In this document: piece after piece, positions 1 through 7,943 of the stretch
Position numbering within the stretch: position 1 is the first letter of the stretch
How the letters are laid out: every line of letters begins with the position of its first letter
NCBI GenBank assembly: GCA_025774805.1
Contig: JALGZR010000108.1
Location: 1-32,448, forward strand
Length of the DNA stretch: 32,448 bases
DNA from: a bacterium
Lineage (GTDB): Bacteria > ARS69
Direction of reading: 5' to 3'
Program-made: the position numbers and the translations under genes
Notes under the pieces: model-generated
Told to the model about the DNA's origin: nothing
What the model saw: the letters and a program-made list of their open reading frames with translations, nothing else
The model's database searches: none

Positions 1-1
1 C

Positions 2-1333
2 GAGCTCGCCTCGCGGGGCGTTCGCTTCTCGTCGTTCACGAGCCAGAGCTCCTATACGAAGCCCTCGGTCGCGTCCCTCCTCACGTCGCTCTATCCCTCC
101 GGGCATCGGGTGGGCCATCTGCGCACGGTGCTCTCCGAGGACGTGCGAACGCTCGCCGAGGTCTTTCACGAAGCGGGTTGGCGGACCGCGAGCTTCGTGT
201 CGAACACGATCATCGGACCCGAGTTCGGCTTCGCCCAGGGAACCGAGCTCTTCCGTACGCTGCCCTCGGAGCTCACGCCGAAGACGAAGCTCGGCTACGC
301 GCTGTTCCGGCTCACGGAGCCGGGCCGGGCCCTTCCCGGCTTCACGCAACTCCGGGGGCTTCTGCGCGCGGTCGAGCGCCTCGTCTGGGGCCGGCAGGAC
401 GCGGGGGTGCTCGGTCTGCCGGCATCGGAGGTCCTGGCGTCCTTCGAGGCGTGGCGCGCCGGTCTCGGCTCCGATCCGTATCTCGCCTACCTGCACGTAA
501 TGGAGCCGCACGCTCCGTACCGTCCGCCGGAGGAGGCGAGGGCGTCGTTCGCCTCTTCCGAGGAGCCGTTCATCGCTCGGCATCCCCCCATGATGGGGAT
601 CTTCCTACCGTTCGGGCGCGCCGATTCCCTCCCGCCGGCGGAGGGGCGCGGCCTCGTCCGCGCGTACGACGCCGAGATCGCCGGGATCGACGCGACGCTC
701 GGCCCGTTTCTCCTCCGTCTCGCGGAGGAGCCGAGCGGTCGCCCGACCCTGATCGCCGTCACCTCGGACCACGGCGAGGAGTTCTACGAGCACGGAGGGT
801 GGGGTCACGGTCAGTCCCTCCACGAAGAGCAACTCGACGTCCCCCTCCTTCTCGTCGGCCCCGGGGTCCCGGAGGACCGTGAGATCTCGCGGTCGGCCCA
901 GCTCATCGATGTGGCGCCGACCCTGATCGATCTGGCCGGGATTCCCGTTCCGGATGAGATGGCGGGGCGCTCTCTTGCGCCGTGGCTGCGCGCGCTCGCG
1001 GGCGACGAGCCGCTTCCCCCCGACGAGGGGCGGGATGTCCTCTCCGAGATCGTCTACGGAGACGCGTACTGGGCGCGAGCGCTCCGGCAAGGGCGCTGGA
1101 AGCTCGTCGTGAGCCGTCTCGGAGAGAGCGAGATCGTGCAGCTCTACGATCTGGAGAGGGATCCCGGCGAGCACGACGACCTCGCCCCGAGACTCCCCGA
1201 ACGGGTCGCGGCGATGCGGGCGGTTCTGGCGGAGCGGGTCGCCCGGGCGGCCGCCGGGAGCGGCGTCGCCTCCACGGCCGCGTTCGATCCGGTGACCCGC
1301 GATCGGCTGCGGGCTCTCGGCTACGTGGATTGA
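2..1333 (+). CDS. Sulfatase-like hydrolase (alkaline phosphatase superfamily), 5' end missing
   Basis: The reading frame is open from base 2 with no start, so the N-terminus lies outside the window. The visible 443 codons match the sulfatase fold. There is an active-site segment S-Y-T-K-P-S followed by ASLLTSLYPSGH, a histidine-rich segment (HVMEPHAPY), and the late metal site TSDHGEEF with a downstream GHG. The protein ends RLRALGYVD, a usual end for this clade. The position that is Cys or Ser in true sulfatases (precursor of formylglycine) is Thr here, at bases 56-58, so formylglycine-dependent sulfate ester cleavage is doubtful. A Thr nucleophile, as in phosphodiesterase or phosphoethanolamine-transferase members of the superfamily, is an alternative. 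The substrate is unknown. Its stop overlaps the convergent regulator gene by 13 nt. Confidence 0.88.
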   Translation, partial: ELASRGVRFSSFTSQSSYTKPSVASLLTSLYPSGHRVGHLRTVLSEDVRTLAEVFHEAGWRTASFVSNTIIGPEFGFAQGTELFRTLPSELTPKTKLGYALFRLTEPGRALPGFTQLRGLLRAVERLVWGRQDAGVLGLPASEVLASFEAWRAGLGSDPYLAYLHVMEPHAPYRPPEEARASFASSEEPFIARHPPMMGIFLPFGRADSLPPAEGRGLVRAYDAEIAGIDATLGPFLLRLAEEPSGRPTLIAVTSDHGEEFYEHGGWGHGQSLHEEQLDVPLLLVGPGVPEDREISRSAQLIDVAPTLIDLAGIPVPDEMAGRSLAPWLRALAGDEPLPPDEGRDVLSEIVYGDAYWARALRQGRWKLVVSRLGESEIVQLYDLERDPGEHDDLAPRLPERVAAMRAVLAERVARAAAGSGVASTAAFDPVTRDRLRALGYVD

Positions 1334-2757
1334 AGCATATCATCGAACGCCGCCCCGAGAAGGCGGATCCCCTCCAATAGCTCCCCCTCCTCGTGCCGGG
1401 TGAGATCGAGAAGGAGAAAGCGATCCCGGGACGGAGGGCCGCCGCAGTCGCGGGCGGTTCGGATCCGCACTCCTTTCGCGCGTGCCGCCTCCGCGAGATC
1501 CGTGGCACGCACGTCCCCGGGAAGATCGAGTCGGACGGCGTCGGCCCCGATCGAAAAGGCGTGCCCCTCGAGCGCGGGCAGACGCCGCCGCAGCGACCGT
1601 GCGATCGTGGGGGACAGGAGCTTGCGTCGCTCCAGGAGCGCGCGCCGCGTCCGCATCCGCCCGGGCGCGTCGAGCGCGCGCGCCAGCACGCGCTGAGACA
1701 GTCGGTCCGCCCCGGGGAACGCCTCCGGTCCGGCACGCCGGCGGAGTCGATCGAGTGCCTTGGGAGGAGCCACGAAGACGGCCGCTCCGAATTCGCCTCC
1801 CACCTCGTCTCCGAGGTCGCACAGCGAAAACACCCGTCCCGTCGGATCGAGCGCGGCGAGCGGGGGGGGAATCGGGGGCTCGGCCAGCCAGTCGATTCCG
1901 GTGACGTCCTCCACGATCGGCAGGCCCTCTTCGCGGGCGAGATCGAGCAGCGCGCGCCGCCGGACCCGGCCCGGAGGCTTCCCCGGGAGACGCGAGGCCC
2001 CGGAGGCCACGAGAAGGAGCCGCGCCTTCGCGCGCCGGGCCCGGCCCGCGAGGGACTTCGGCTCCACGTCGGCGGGGAGAAGGGCCACGCGAGCTCCGCG
2101 CTCCCGGATCGGGAGAGCGAGCTCCGGATCGAGCAGGGAGTCGGCGAGAACCGTTCCCCGGCTCGGTACGAACAGTGACAGGAGATCCCGCACGACGGCC
2201 GCGCGCGTCGGGCGCACCACGACGTCCTCGGAGGAGCGGAGAACGCCACAGCGCGCGAGGTGCCGGCCGGCCGCCGCGCGCAGCGACGTCTCACCGAGGG
2301 GGGGCGGCGGCGAGAACAGCACGCCCCGGCTCGTGGCGAGGGCCTCCTCGTGGAATCGCCGGATCTGTCGGGACGAGATCGTCAGGAGCGGCGGAGTTTC
2401 CCCGGCGAGATCGATCGGGAGCGGCGCCGGAGGTTCCGGTTCGAGCCACGCCCGGTGGGGCAGGGGATCACGTCCCCGGCGGGCCCGGAACGGGAGGTCG
2501 AGCTCGGGGCTGTCCGGGATCCGGCGCCGCACGGAGACCCAGCGCCCTGCCGCCGTGCGGACGAGTCGGCGCGCGGCGAGCTCGTCGTACGCGGCGTCGA
2601 CCGTGTCCTTGCTGACTCCCAGACCGGAGGCGAGCGTCCGTGTCGCGGGAAGTCGGCTTCCCGGCTCCAGGTGCCCGTGCCGGATCAGCCCTTCCAGGTA
2701 GGACGCGATCTGCCGCGCGAGCGGGACGGGGGAGTCGCGGTCGATGGGGAGGAACAT
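1321..2757 (-). CDS. MocR/GabR-type transcriptional regulator with a degenerate PLP site
   Basis: The 478-aa protein has a GntR-type winged helix at residues 1-75 (PLARQIASYLEGLI, then LGVSKDTVDAAYDEL), followed by a class-I aminotransferase-like domain to the C-terminus. This is the MocR/PdxR/GabR architecture, and the length is normal. Family members bind PLP through a lysine. Aligning GRVFSLCDLGDEVGGEFG with the family motif GRV.YLGTFSK.LFPGLR puts Asp317 at the Schiff-base lysine and Gly at the phosphate-binding Arg. The Asp that contacts the pyridine nitrogen is kept (Asp284, exactly 33 residues upstream, as in GabR). The late RLGF arginine is also replaced (LLLDL). PLP binding is therefore unlikely and the effector is unknown. 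It is divergent from the CHAT-like gene and may regulate it. No clear Shine-Dalgarno is seen, only a GGGG near position -5. Confidence 0.88.
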   Translation of the reverse strand: MFLPIDRDSPVPLARQIASYLEGLIRHGHLEPGSRLPATRTLASGLGVSKDTVDAAYDELAARRLVRTAAGRWVSVRRRIPDSPELDLPFRARRGRDPLPHRAWLEPEPPAPLPIDLAGETPPLLTISSRQIRRFHEEALATSRGVLFSPPPPLGETSLRAAAGRHLARCGVLRSSEDVVVRPTRAAVVRDLLSLFVPSRGTVLADSLLDPELALPIRERGARVALLPADVEPKSLAGRARRAKARLLLVASGASRLPGKPPGRVRRRALLDLAREEGLPIVEDVTGIDWLAEPPIPPPLAALDPTGRVFSLCDLGDEVGGEFGAAVFVAPPKALDRLRRRAGPEAFPGADRLSQRVLARALDAPGRMRTRRALLERRKLLSPTIARSLRRRLPALEGHAFSIGADAVRLDLPGDVRATDLAEAARAKGVRIRTARDCGGPPSRDRFLLLDLTRHEEGELLEGIRLLGAAFDDMLQST

Positions 2758-2919
2758 CGCCCCATTGAACTCCCCTCTCCGGTCCGTGGCAAGGCCGGCC
2801 GGGGGTCCGCTCCGGTCGCGGCCGGCCGGGATCCTCGGTAGGATGGCCGGGTGTGTCGTCCGCGTTCGGAGGGTCCGAAAGCGGTTCGCACCGTCCGGGA
2901 CCGGAACGGGGAGAGCTCC

Positions 2920-4026
2920 GTGGTCACGTCATCCGACGGTCGGCCCGCCTTCCGCGCGGGCCTCGCGGCCGCGGCGATCCTCCTCGTCGGCGCGCCGTTC
3001 GCCGCGGGAGCGGATCCGAACGCGCCGTCCGGTCCGATCGCCGGAGGCGATGCTCCGGTCCCGATCGACTCCCTCCGGACCTTTCACGAGAGCGGGGACG
3101 GTGCCGCCTTCCTCGATCTCCTCGATCGGGCCCTCTACTCCGATCTGGTCGCCGATCTTCCCCCGGATCGTCGTCCCGCGCGCCCCCCGCTCGACCTCCA
3201 GCGGCTCGTGCGCTCCCTCGACCCGACCACCGGCCTGGTCGGACTCCATCCCGTCGGGGACGAGGTGTTCGCGTTCACGCTCACCGTCCGGCGGGCCTCC
3301 ACCGCGATCCTCGACAGTCCGGGGATTCCGGTCATGGCGCGTCGCCTCGCGCGGTGGATGCGGGATCCCGTCGCCCACCCCTACGATCCCCATGCCGGTC
3401 TCGTTCTCTACGCCGGACTCCTGCGACCCCTCGAGGGCAAGCTCGCGGGGATCCGTCGGCTCGTGGTGGCCGCGTCCGGTCCGCTGGCCGGGCTCCCGTT
3501 CGAGCCGTTGCTGATGGCCCCCGCCGACGGGCCGGACGAGATCTCGCCCTCCTTTCTGGCGCGCCGCTACGAGCTCAGCTACGAGCCGACCCTGGGGTCG
3601 TGGCTGGCCTGGAGCGCAGCCGGCCCCGAGGCGGGGGCCCGCGTCGGGTCGGATTGCTCGGAGCCGGGATCCTCGGGCCGGCCGGGGGGAGACGGTTCGT
3701 CGGGGGAGCTGCTCGCGGTCCCGGCCCCGCCGGGACGTCGCAGTGCGGAGCTCGCCCTCCGCCTGTGCGGTGCCGGCGGGCGGGGAGCCCTGGTCGGGCC
3801 CTTTCCCGGGGACGACCCGGGAGCCCTTCTCGACTCCCTGCGCGCGGAGCGATCCCGGGGCGCGGAGGCCGACGCGCGGACGGTGGCCCGCCTCAAGCGC
3901 CGCGTCCGGCGGGCCGATCCGGCCGCGCCCCCCTCCGCCTGGGTGTTTCCCCTCCTCTTCGGGGCGCGGGGGACGGGCCGACCCGTTCCCGAGGATGCCG
4001 CATCCACCCGACCGGGAGCTCGTTAA
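2920..4026 (+). CDS. Secreted CHAT-domain-like protein lacking the catalytic His and Cys
   Basis: I place the start at GTG 2920, because GGGGAGAG lies about 5 nt upstream and translation gives a signal peptide (AGLAAAAILLVGAPFAAGA). The open frame extends back to a GTG at 2851 without a ribosome site. The 368-aa product contains the CHAT-domain hallmark LVVAASGPLAGLPFEPLLM, followed by YELSYEPTLGSW. Near the C-terminus WVFPLLFG resembles the WA.FVL.G end of CHAT domains. The segment that should carry the catalytic His (H..cHG) is missing, and the SACeTG cysteine segment reads AVPAPPG. It is probably a non-proteolytic relative of CHAT peptidases. A TAGGAT at 2839-2844 could be a -10 box, but no -35 is convincing. 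Confidence 0.7.
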   Translation: MVTSSDGRPAFRAGLAAAAILLVGAPFAAGADPNAPSGPIAGGDAPVPIDSLRTFHESGDGAAFLDLLDRALYSDLVADLPPDRRPARPPLDLQRLVRSLDPTTGLVGLHPVGDEVFAFTLTVRRASTAILDSPGIPVMARRLARWMRDPVAHPYDPHAGLVLYAGLLRPLEGKLAGIRRLVVAASGPLAGLPFEPLLMAPADGPDEISPSFLARRYELSYEPTLGSWLAWSAAGPEAGARVGSDCSEPGSSGRPGGDGSSGELLAVPAPPGRRSAELALRLCGAGGRGALVGPFPGDDPGALLDSLRAERSRGAEADARTVARLKRRVRRADPAAPPSAWVFPLLFGARGTGRPVPEDAASTRPGAR

Positions 4027-4128
4027 TTTCCGGTCTTCCGCCCGGCGATGGCGCGTGGTAACCATCCCCTTTCCGACGGTCCGGCCGGACCGGTTCCCTC
4101 CCTGGATCGAGAACAGGAGCAGCCGAGG

Positions 4129-5490
4129 ATGTCCGAGAATTCCACGCCGACCATCGAGGAGATTCGCGACGAGTGCGAGTCGCGCGACGTGCGCTACGTG
4201 CAGCTCCAGTTCGTCGACATCCTCGGCACCCCGAAGTGCGTCGAGATCCCCATGGGCCAACTCGAGAAGGCCTACGCGAACGAGATCATGTTCGACGGCT
4301 CGTCGATCCACGGGTTCGCACGGATCGACGAGAGCGACATGGCTCTCTATCCCGACTGGGGATCGCGCTTCTATGAGTCGTCCTTGGACGGTACGGGATC
4401 CGTGTTGCGGGTCCTCTCCGACATCTACACCGACAAGCAGGGGGCGGAGGGCGCGGGACCCTACCACGGCGATCCGCGCCAGAACCTCAAGGCGTACCTC
4501 GCCCGGGTGGAGCGGGAGATGGGCTGGGAGTTCATGGCCGGTTGCGAGGCCGAGTTCTTCCTCTTCGACGCGGAAGATCTCGGCCGGGGGGAGCTCCACA
4601 CGCACGACGACGGCGGGTACTTCGACGTCGACCCGGTCGACCGCGGGGTCCTCGTGCGACGCGAGATCACCGCACAGCTCCACGCGATGGGCCTCGAGGT
4701 CGAGGCGCTTCACCACGAGGTCGCGGCCGGCCAGCACGAGATCGACTTCCGCTTCTCGGAGGCTCTCCAGACGGCCGACAACCTGATGAAGTTCAAATCG
4801 CTGATCAAGTCGGTCGCGCGGGACTACGGCCTGCAGGCAACGTTCATGCCGAAGCCGAGAATGGGAGCGAACGGAAACGGCATGCACACCCACGTATCCG
4901 CCTGGAAAGAGGACGTGAACCTCTTCCGCGACGACTCGTCCGGGAGGTACGGGCTGTCGGAGACGGCGCTGCGGTTCATCGCGGGAATCATGGAGCACGC
5001 CGGGGCGATCACCGCCTTCGCGAATCCGCTGATCAACAGTTACAAGCGCCTGATTCCCGGTTACGAGGCGCCGACGGTCATCGCTTACAGTCTGGCGAAC
5101 CGGAGCCCGATGATCCGGATCCCGAAAGCCACCGGAGACTCGAAGCGCATCGAGGTGCGCTCGCCCGACCCGACGGCGAACCCGTACCTTTTGTTCACCG
5201 CGCTCCTCGCCGCGGGCATCGACGGCGTGCAGCGGGAGCTGGAAATCCCGGAGCCGGTCACGGTGAACGTCTACCTCGAGTCGGAGGAGTGGCGGCGCAA
5301 GAACCGGATCCGAGAGCTCCCGGGCTCGCTCGGGGAGGCGCTCGACGCCCTGGAGACGGACGAGCTGATCCGAGGCGTGTTCTCCGAGCACACGATCACC
5401 CACTACGTCGACTCGAAGCGCGCCGAGATCGCGGACTACCGCAAACAGGTTCACGATTGGGAGGTCCGTAACTACCTCGTGAAGTACTGA
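4129..5490 (+). CDS. glnA: Glutamine synthetase, type I (GSI-alpha-like)
   Basis: It catalyses ATP-dependent amidation of glutamate to glutamine, the main ammonium-assimilation step, as a cytoplasmic dodecamer. The start is ATG 4129 (MSENSTPTIEE); CCGAGG lies just upstream, and the frame's earlier ATG at 4048 would add 27 low-complexity residues. The 453-aa length fits the short GSI-alpha class. Visible motifs are MFDGSSIHGFARIDESDM, the metal-site AGCEAEFFLF, AGQHEIDFRF, NGNGMHTHVS, the ATP/glutamate site KRLIPGYEAPT, and KRIEVRSPDPTANPYL. The Arg in GFARIDESDM corresponds to the residue used for glutamine feedback in Bacillus-type enzymes. I see no clear adenylylation-site tyrosine motif, so control is probably feedback or transcriptional. 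It stands alone, 187 nt before the P5C dehydrogenase gene. Confidence 0.97.
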   Translation: MSENSTPTIEEIRDECESRDVRYVQLQFVDILGTPKCVEIPMGQLEKAYANEIMFDGSSIHGFARIDESDMALYPDWGSRFYESSLDGTGSVLRVLSDIYTDKQGAEGAGPYHGDPRQNLKAYLARVEREMGWEFMAGCEAEFFLFDAEDLGRGELHTHDDGGYFDVDPVDRGVLVRREITAQLHAMGLEVEALHHEVAAGQHEIDFRFSEALQTADNLMKFKSLIKSVARDYGLQATFMPKPRMGANGNGMHTHVSAWKEDVNLFRDDSSGRYGLSETALRFIAGIMEHAGAITAFANPLINSYKRLIPGYEAPTVIAYSLANRSPMIRIPKATGDSKRIEVRSPDPTANPYLLFTALLAAGIDGVQRELEIPEPVTVNVYLESEEWRRKNRIRELPGSLGEALDALETDELIRGVFSEHTITHYVDSKRAEIADYRKQVHDWEVRNYLVKY

Positions 5491-5580
5491 TCCGACAGTA
5501 CGGATCCGAAGGCCCCGGGGAGAGGCGGCGGCACTCCGTCCTCCCGGCGCCGGCCCCGTAGTCCGTATCCGATCCTCCCC

Positions 5581-5609
5581 TCGACGCTCCCTCGGAATCC
5601 GGGTATCCT
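5581..5609 (+). promoter_or_regulatory. Candidate sigma70-type promoter upstream of the P5C dehydrogenase gene
   Basis: TCGACG and TATCCT are separated by exactly 17 nt. Each matches the consensus at 4 of 6 positions. The -10 ends 68 nt before the predicted ATG at 5678. This was found by eye only. Confidence 0.35.
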
Positions 5610-5677
5610 GCCGCGATGGACCCTTCGGTCCTTTCTCTATGAGGCTGAGTACCCTCTCCAGACCGAGCGAGGACAGT

Positions 5678-7291
5678 ATGGCCAACGGGCTGTTTCGGAC
5701 GAAAATGCCGGCAAACGAGCCAGTTCTCGCCTTCGCGCCGGGGTCCCCCGAGCGACGCGACCTCAACGAGACCCTGCGACGGATCGGATCGCGGAAGATC
5801 GAGATCCCTCTCTTGATCGGGGGGAAGAAGGTCAAGACCGGGCGCCTGGGCGACTGCCAGTGTCCCCACGATCACCGTCATCTTCTGGGGCGCTATCACA
5901 AGGCGGGTCGCAAGGAGGTGGAGCTGGCAATCGAGGCCGCCCAAAGGGCCTGGCCCGATTGGTCCCGCATGGACTGGAGCGATCGCGCCGCGATCTTCCT
6001 GCGGGCGGCCGAGCTTCTCGCCGGCCCCTATCGCCAGTCCCTGAACGCGGCCACGATGCTCGGCCAGTCGAAGACCTGTCATCAGGCGGAGATCGACGCC
6101 GCGTGCGAGCTCATCGACTTCCTCCGCTTCAACGTCCACTACCTGCAGCACATCTACTCCGAGCAGCCCGAGAGCGGGCCCGGAATGTGGAACCGGGTGG
6201 AGTATCGCCCCCTCGAGGGTTTCGTCCTCGCCGTCACGCCCTTCAACTTCACCTCGATCGCGGGCAACCTGCCGACCGCCCCCGCGCTGATGGGCAACAC
6301 CGTTCTCTGGAAGCCGGCGTCTTCGGCGGTCTACTCCGCGCACTTCCTGACGGAGCTGTTCACCGAGGCCGGGCTGCCCCCCGGAGTCATCAACTTCGTG
6401 CCCGGCTCCGGAGGCGACGTCGGCGATCCTGCGCTGGCCAGCCCCCGGCTTTCCGGAGTCCACTTCACCGGCTCCACGGCGGTCTTCCAGGGCATCTGGA
6501 AGACGATCGGGACGAACATCGAACGGTACGCCGACTACCCGCGCATCGTCGGAGAGACCGGGGGGAAAGACTTCGTGTTCGCCCACGCCAGCGCCGACCC
6601 GAGATCACTCGCCGCGTCCCTGGTGCGGGGCGCCTTCGAGTACCAGGGACAGAAGTGCAGCGCGGCCTCCCGGGCCTACATTCCCAAGAGTCTCTGGAAG
6701 AGGCTCGAGACGGAGCTCCTCTCGCAGATCTCCGAGGTCCGAATGGGAGACCCGACCGACTACCGCAACTTCATGGGCGCGGTCATCGACAAGAACGCGT
6801 ACGAGGACATCGAGCGCTACCTGAAGTACGCGAAGCGATCTCCCGATGCAAAGACCCTCACCGGCGGAGGGTGCGACCCGAGCCGGGGATGGTTCATCGA
6901 GCCGACCGTCGTCCAGACGACGAATCCCGACTTCCGGCTGCTGTACGTCTATGCCGACCGTCAGCTCGACGCGACCCTGGATCTCTGCGATCGCTCTTCC
7001 CCCTATGCGCTCACCGGAGCCGTCTTCGGGCGCGACCGGAAGGCGCTGGTGCACATGGCCGACCGGCTTCGCCACACCGCCGGCAACTTCTACATCAACG
7101 ACAAGCCGACGGGGGCGGTGGTGGGGCAACAGCCGTTCGGAGGGAGCCGGGCGTCCGGGACGAACGACAAGGCGGGGAGCGCCCAGAATCTCCAGCGATG
7201 GGTGACGCCTCGCACCATGAAGGAGCTCTTCGTTCCCCCGCGACACTTCGCATACTCCTTCCTCCATCCGGAGGAGGAGTCGGAGGAATAG
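5678..7291 (+). CDS. pruA: L-glutamate gamma-semialdehyde (P5C) dehydrogenase, ALDH4A1-like, with an 11-residue internal gap
   Basis: It oxidises glutamate-5-semialdehyde to glutamate with NAD+, the second step of proline catabolism. The start ATG 5678 has GCGAGGA upstream. The 537-aa protein is close in pattern to the monofunctional ALDH4 type: NEPVLAFAPGSPER at the N-terminus, RVEYRPLEGFVLAVTPFNF, GNTVLWKP, the general-base Glu in GETGGKD, the nucleophile Cys327 in GQKCSAASR, and the C-terminal INDKPTGAVVGQQPFGG and RASGTNDK. Between NPDFRL and LYVYADR (junction near base 6940, residue 421), about 11 residues are absent. They carry the near-invariant E-E-I-F-G-P motif, whose Glu binds the nicotinamide ribose. 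The frame continues intact, so activity is uncertain. No proline dehydrogenase gene lies in the window. Confidence 0.93.
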   Translation: MANGLFRTKMPANEPVLAFAPGSPERRDLNETLRRIGSRKIEIPLLIGGKKVKTGRLGDCQCPHDHRHLLGRYHKAGRKEVELAIEAAQRAWPDWSRMDWSDRAAIFLRAAELLAGPYRQSLNAATMLGQSKTCHQAEIDAACELIDFLRFNVHYLQHIYSEQPESGPGMWNRVEYRPLEGFVLAVTPFNFTSIAGNLPTAPALMGNTVLWKPASSAVYSAHFLTELFTEAGLPPGVINFVPGSGGDVGDPALASPRLSGVHFTGSTAVFQGIWKTIGTNIERYADYPRIVGETGGKDFVFAHASADPRSLAASLVRGAFEYQGQKCSAASRAYIPKSLWKRLETELLSQISEVRMGDPTDYRNFMGAVIDKNAYEDIERYLKYAKRSPDAKTLTGGGCDPSRGWFIEPTVVQTTNPDFRLLYVYADRQLDATLDLCDRSSPYALTGAVFGRDRKALVHMADRLRHTAGNFYINDKPTGAVVGQQPFGGSRASGTNDKAGSAQNLQRWVTPRTMKELFVPPRHFAYSFLHPEEESEE

Positions 7292-7351
7292 GCGGCCCCG
7301 GATCCGGTCCCGGGTCGTCGACCGGGTGAGGATCGGCGGGCTGAAGGGGGA

Positions 7352-7864
7352 ATGGGAATCGTGACGCACTCGACCGATGCGTTCCGCGCGATGACCGCGG
7401 AGGAGTGCCGGGCCCTGCTCGAGGAGATGCGACGCGAGCTCCGTCCGCTCTACAAGCGAATCGAGCGCGAGGCGGCGGAGACGCTTCGTCTCCGCCCGAT
7501 CTATCTGGGGCGGCAGCCGTTTCCGAAGCGCAGCGAGATGATCCGAAGAGCCATGTCCCTCCGCACGAACGAGGAGTCGGCGGCGGAGATTCTCGCGGTG
7601 TTCTTCATGGAGCGTTACGGAGACGAGGTGGCCGAGCTCCTCGACGCACTCGGAGTCGAGCACGAGGAGGGAGCGCTGCGCGAGATGAGTCCGGCGCAGC
7701 CCGACGAGAAGAAGCTGCGGGAGGTCGTGCAGAGGTTCCGCGCCGGAAAGGACCCCGTCATGCGGGGTGTGTTGTTGAAGGCATTCGCTGCCCAGTCGGC
7801 AATCGACTGGCCCGCCCTCGAGGCATTGGTCCTCTTCGGGGAAGGGGCCGGAGCAGAATCCTGA
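7352..7864 (+). CDS. Uncharacterised 170-aa alpha-helical protein between two aldehyde dehydrogenase genes
   Basis: I do not recognise a family. The product is rich in Glu, Arg and Leu, and looks all-helical and cytoplasmic, with no signal peptide or membrane segment. Readable blocks are TAEECRALLEEMRREL, RPIYLGRQPFPKRSEMIRRA, EILAVFFMERYGDEVAELLDALG and EKKLREVVQRFRAGKDP. The start is chosen at ATG 7352, just after AAGGGGG, with unusually tight spacing. GTG 7361 is an alternative with better spacing. It lies 60 nt after the P5C dehydrogenase gene and 79 nt before the ALDH7-type gene, all on one strand, so co-transcription is likely. Codon use is the same GC-rich pattern as its neighbours. 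A role linked to the dehydrogenases is a guess from position. Confidence 0.8.
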   Translation: MGIVTHSTDAFRAMTAEECRALLEEMRRELRPLYKRIEREAAETLRLRPIYLGRQPFPKRSEMIRRAMSLRTNEESAAEILAVFFMERYGDEVAELLDALGVEHEEGALREMSPAQPDEKKLREVVQRFRAGKDPVMRGVLLKAFAAQSAIDWPALEALVLFGEGAGAES

Positions 7865-7943
7865 GAAGGCGGCCGGCCGCCGCGCACGGGTGGACCCAAG
7901 ACCCCACCGGGAGCGTCGAGCTCCCGAAGCGGAGGAAGTGAGA

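Noticed and set aside
4048-4128. Upstream ATG for glutamine synthetase
   Set aside because: The added 27 residues are not glutamine-synthetase-like, and MSEN at 4129 gives a normal N-terminus.
2929-5835. A 968-codon open frame on the minus strand opposite the CHAT-like and glnA genes
   Set aside because: It is the antisense shadow of strongly conserved plus-strand genes, has Arg/Gly/Val-rich low-complexity content and no recognisable domain. Long antisense frames are expected at this GC.
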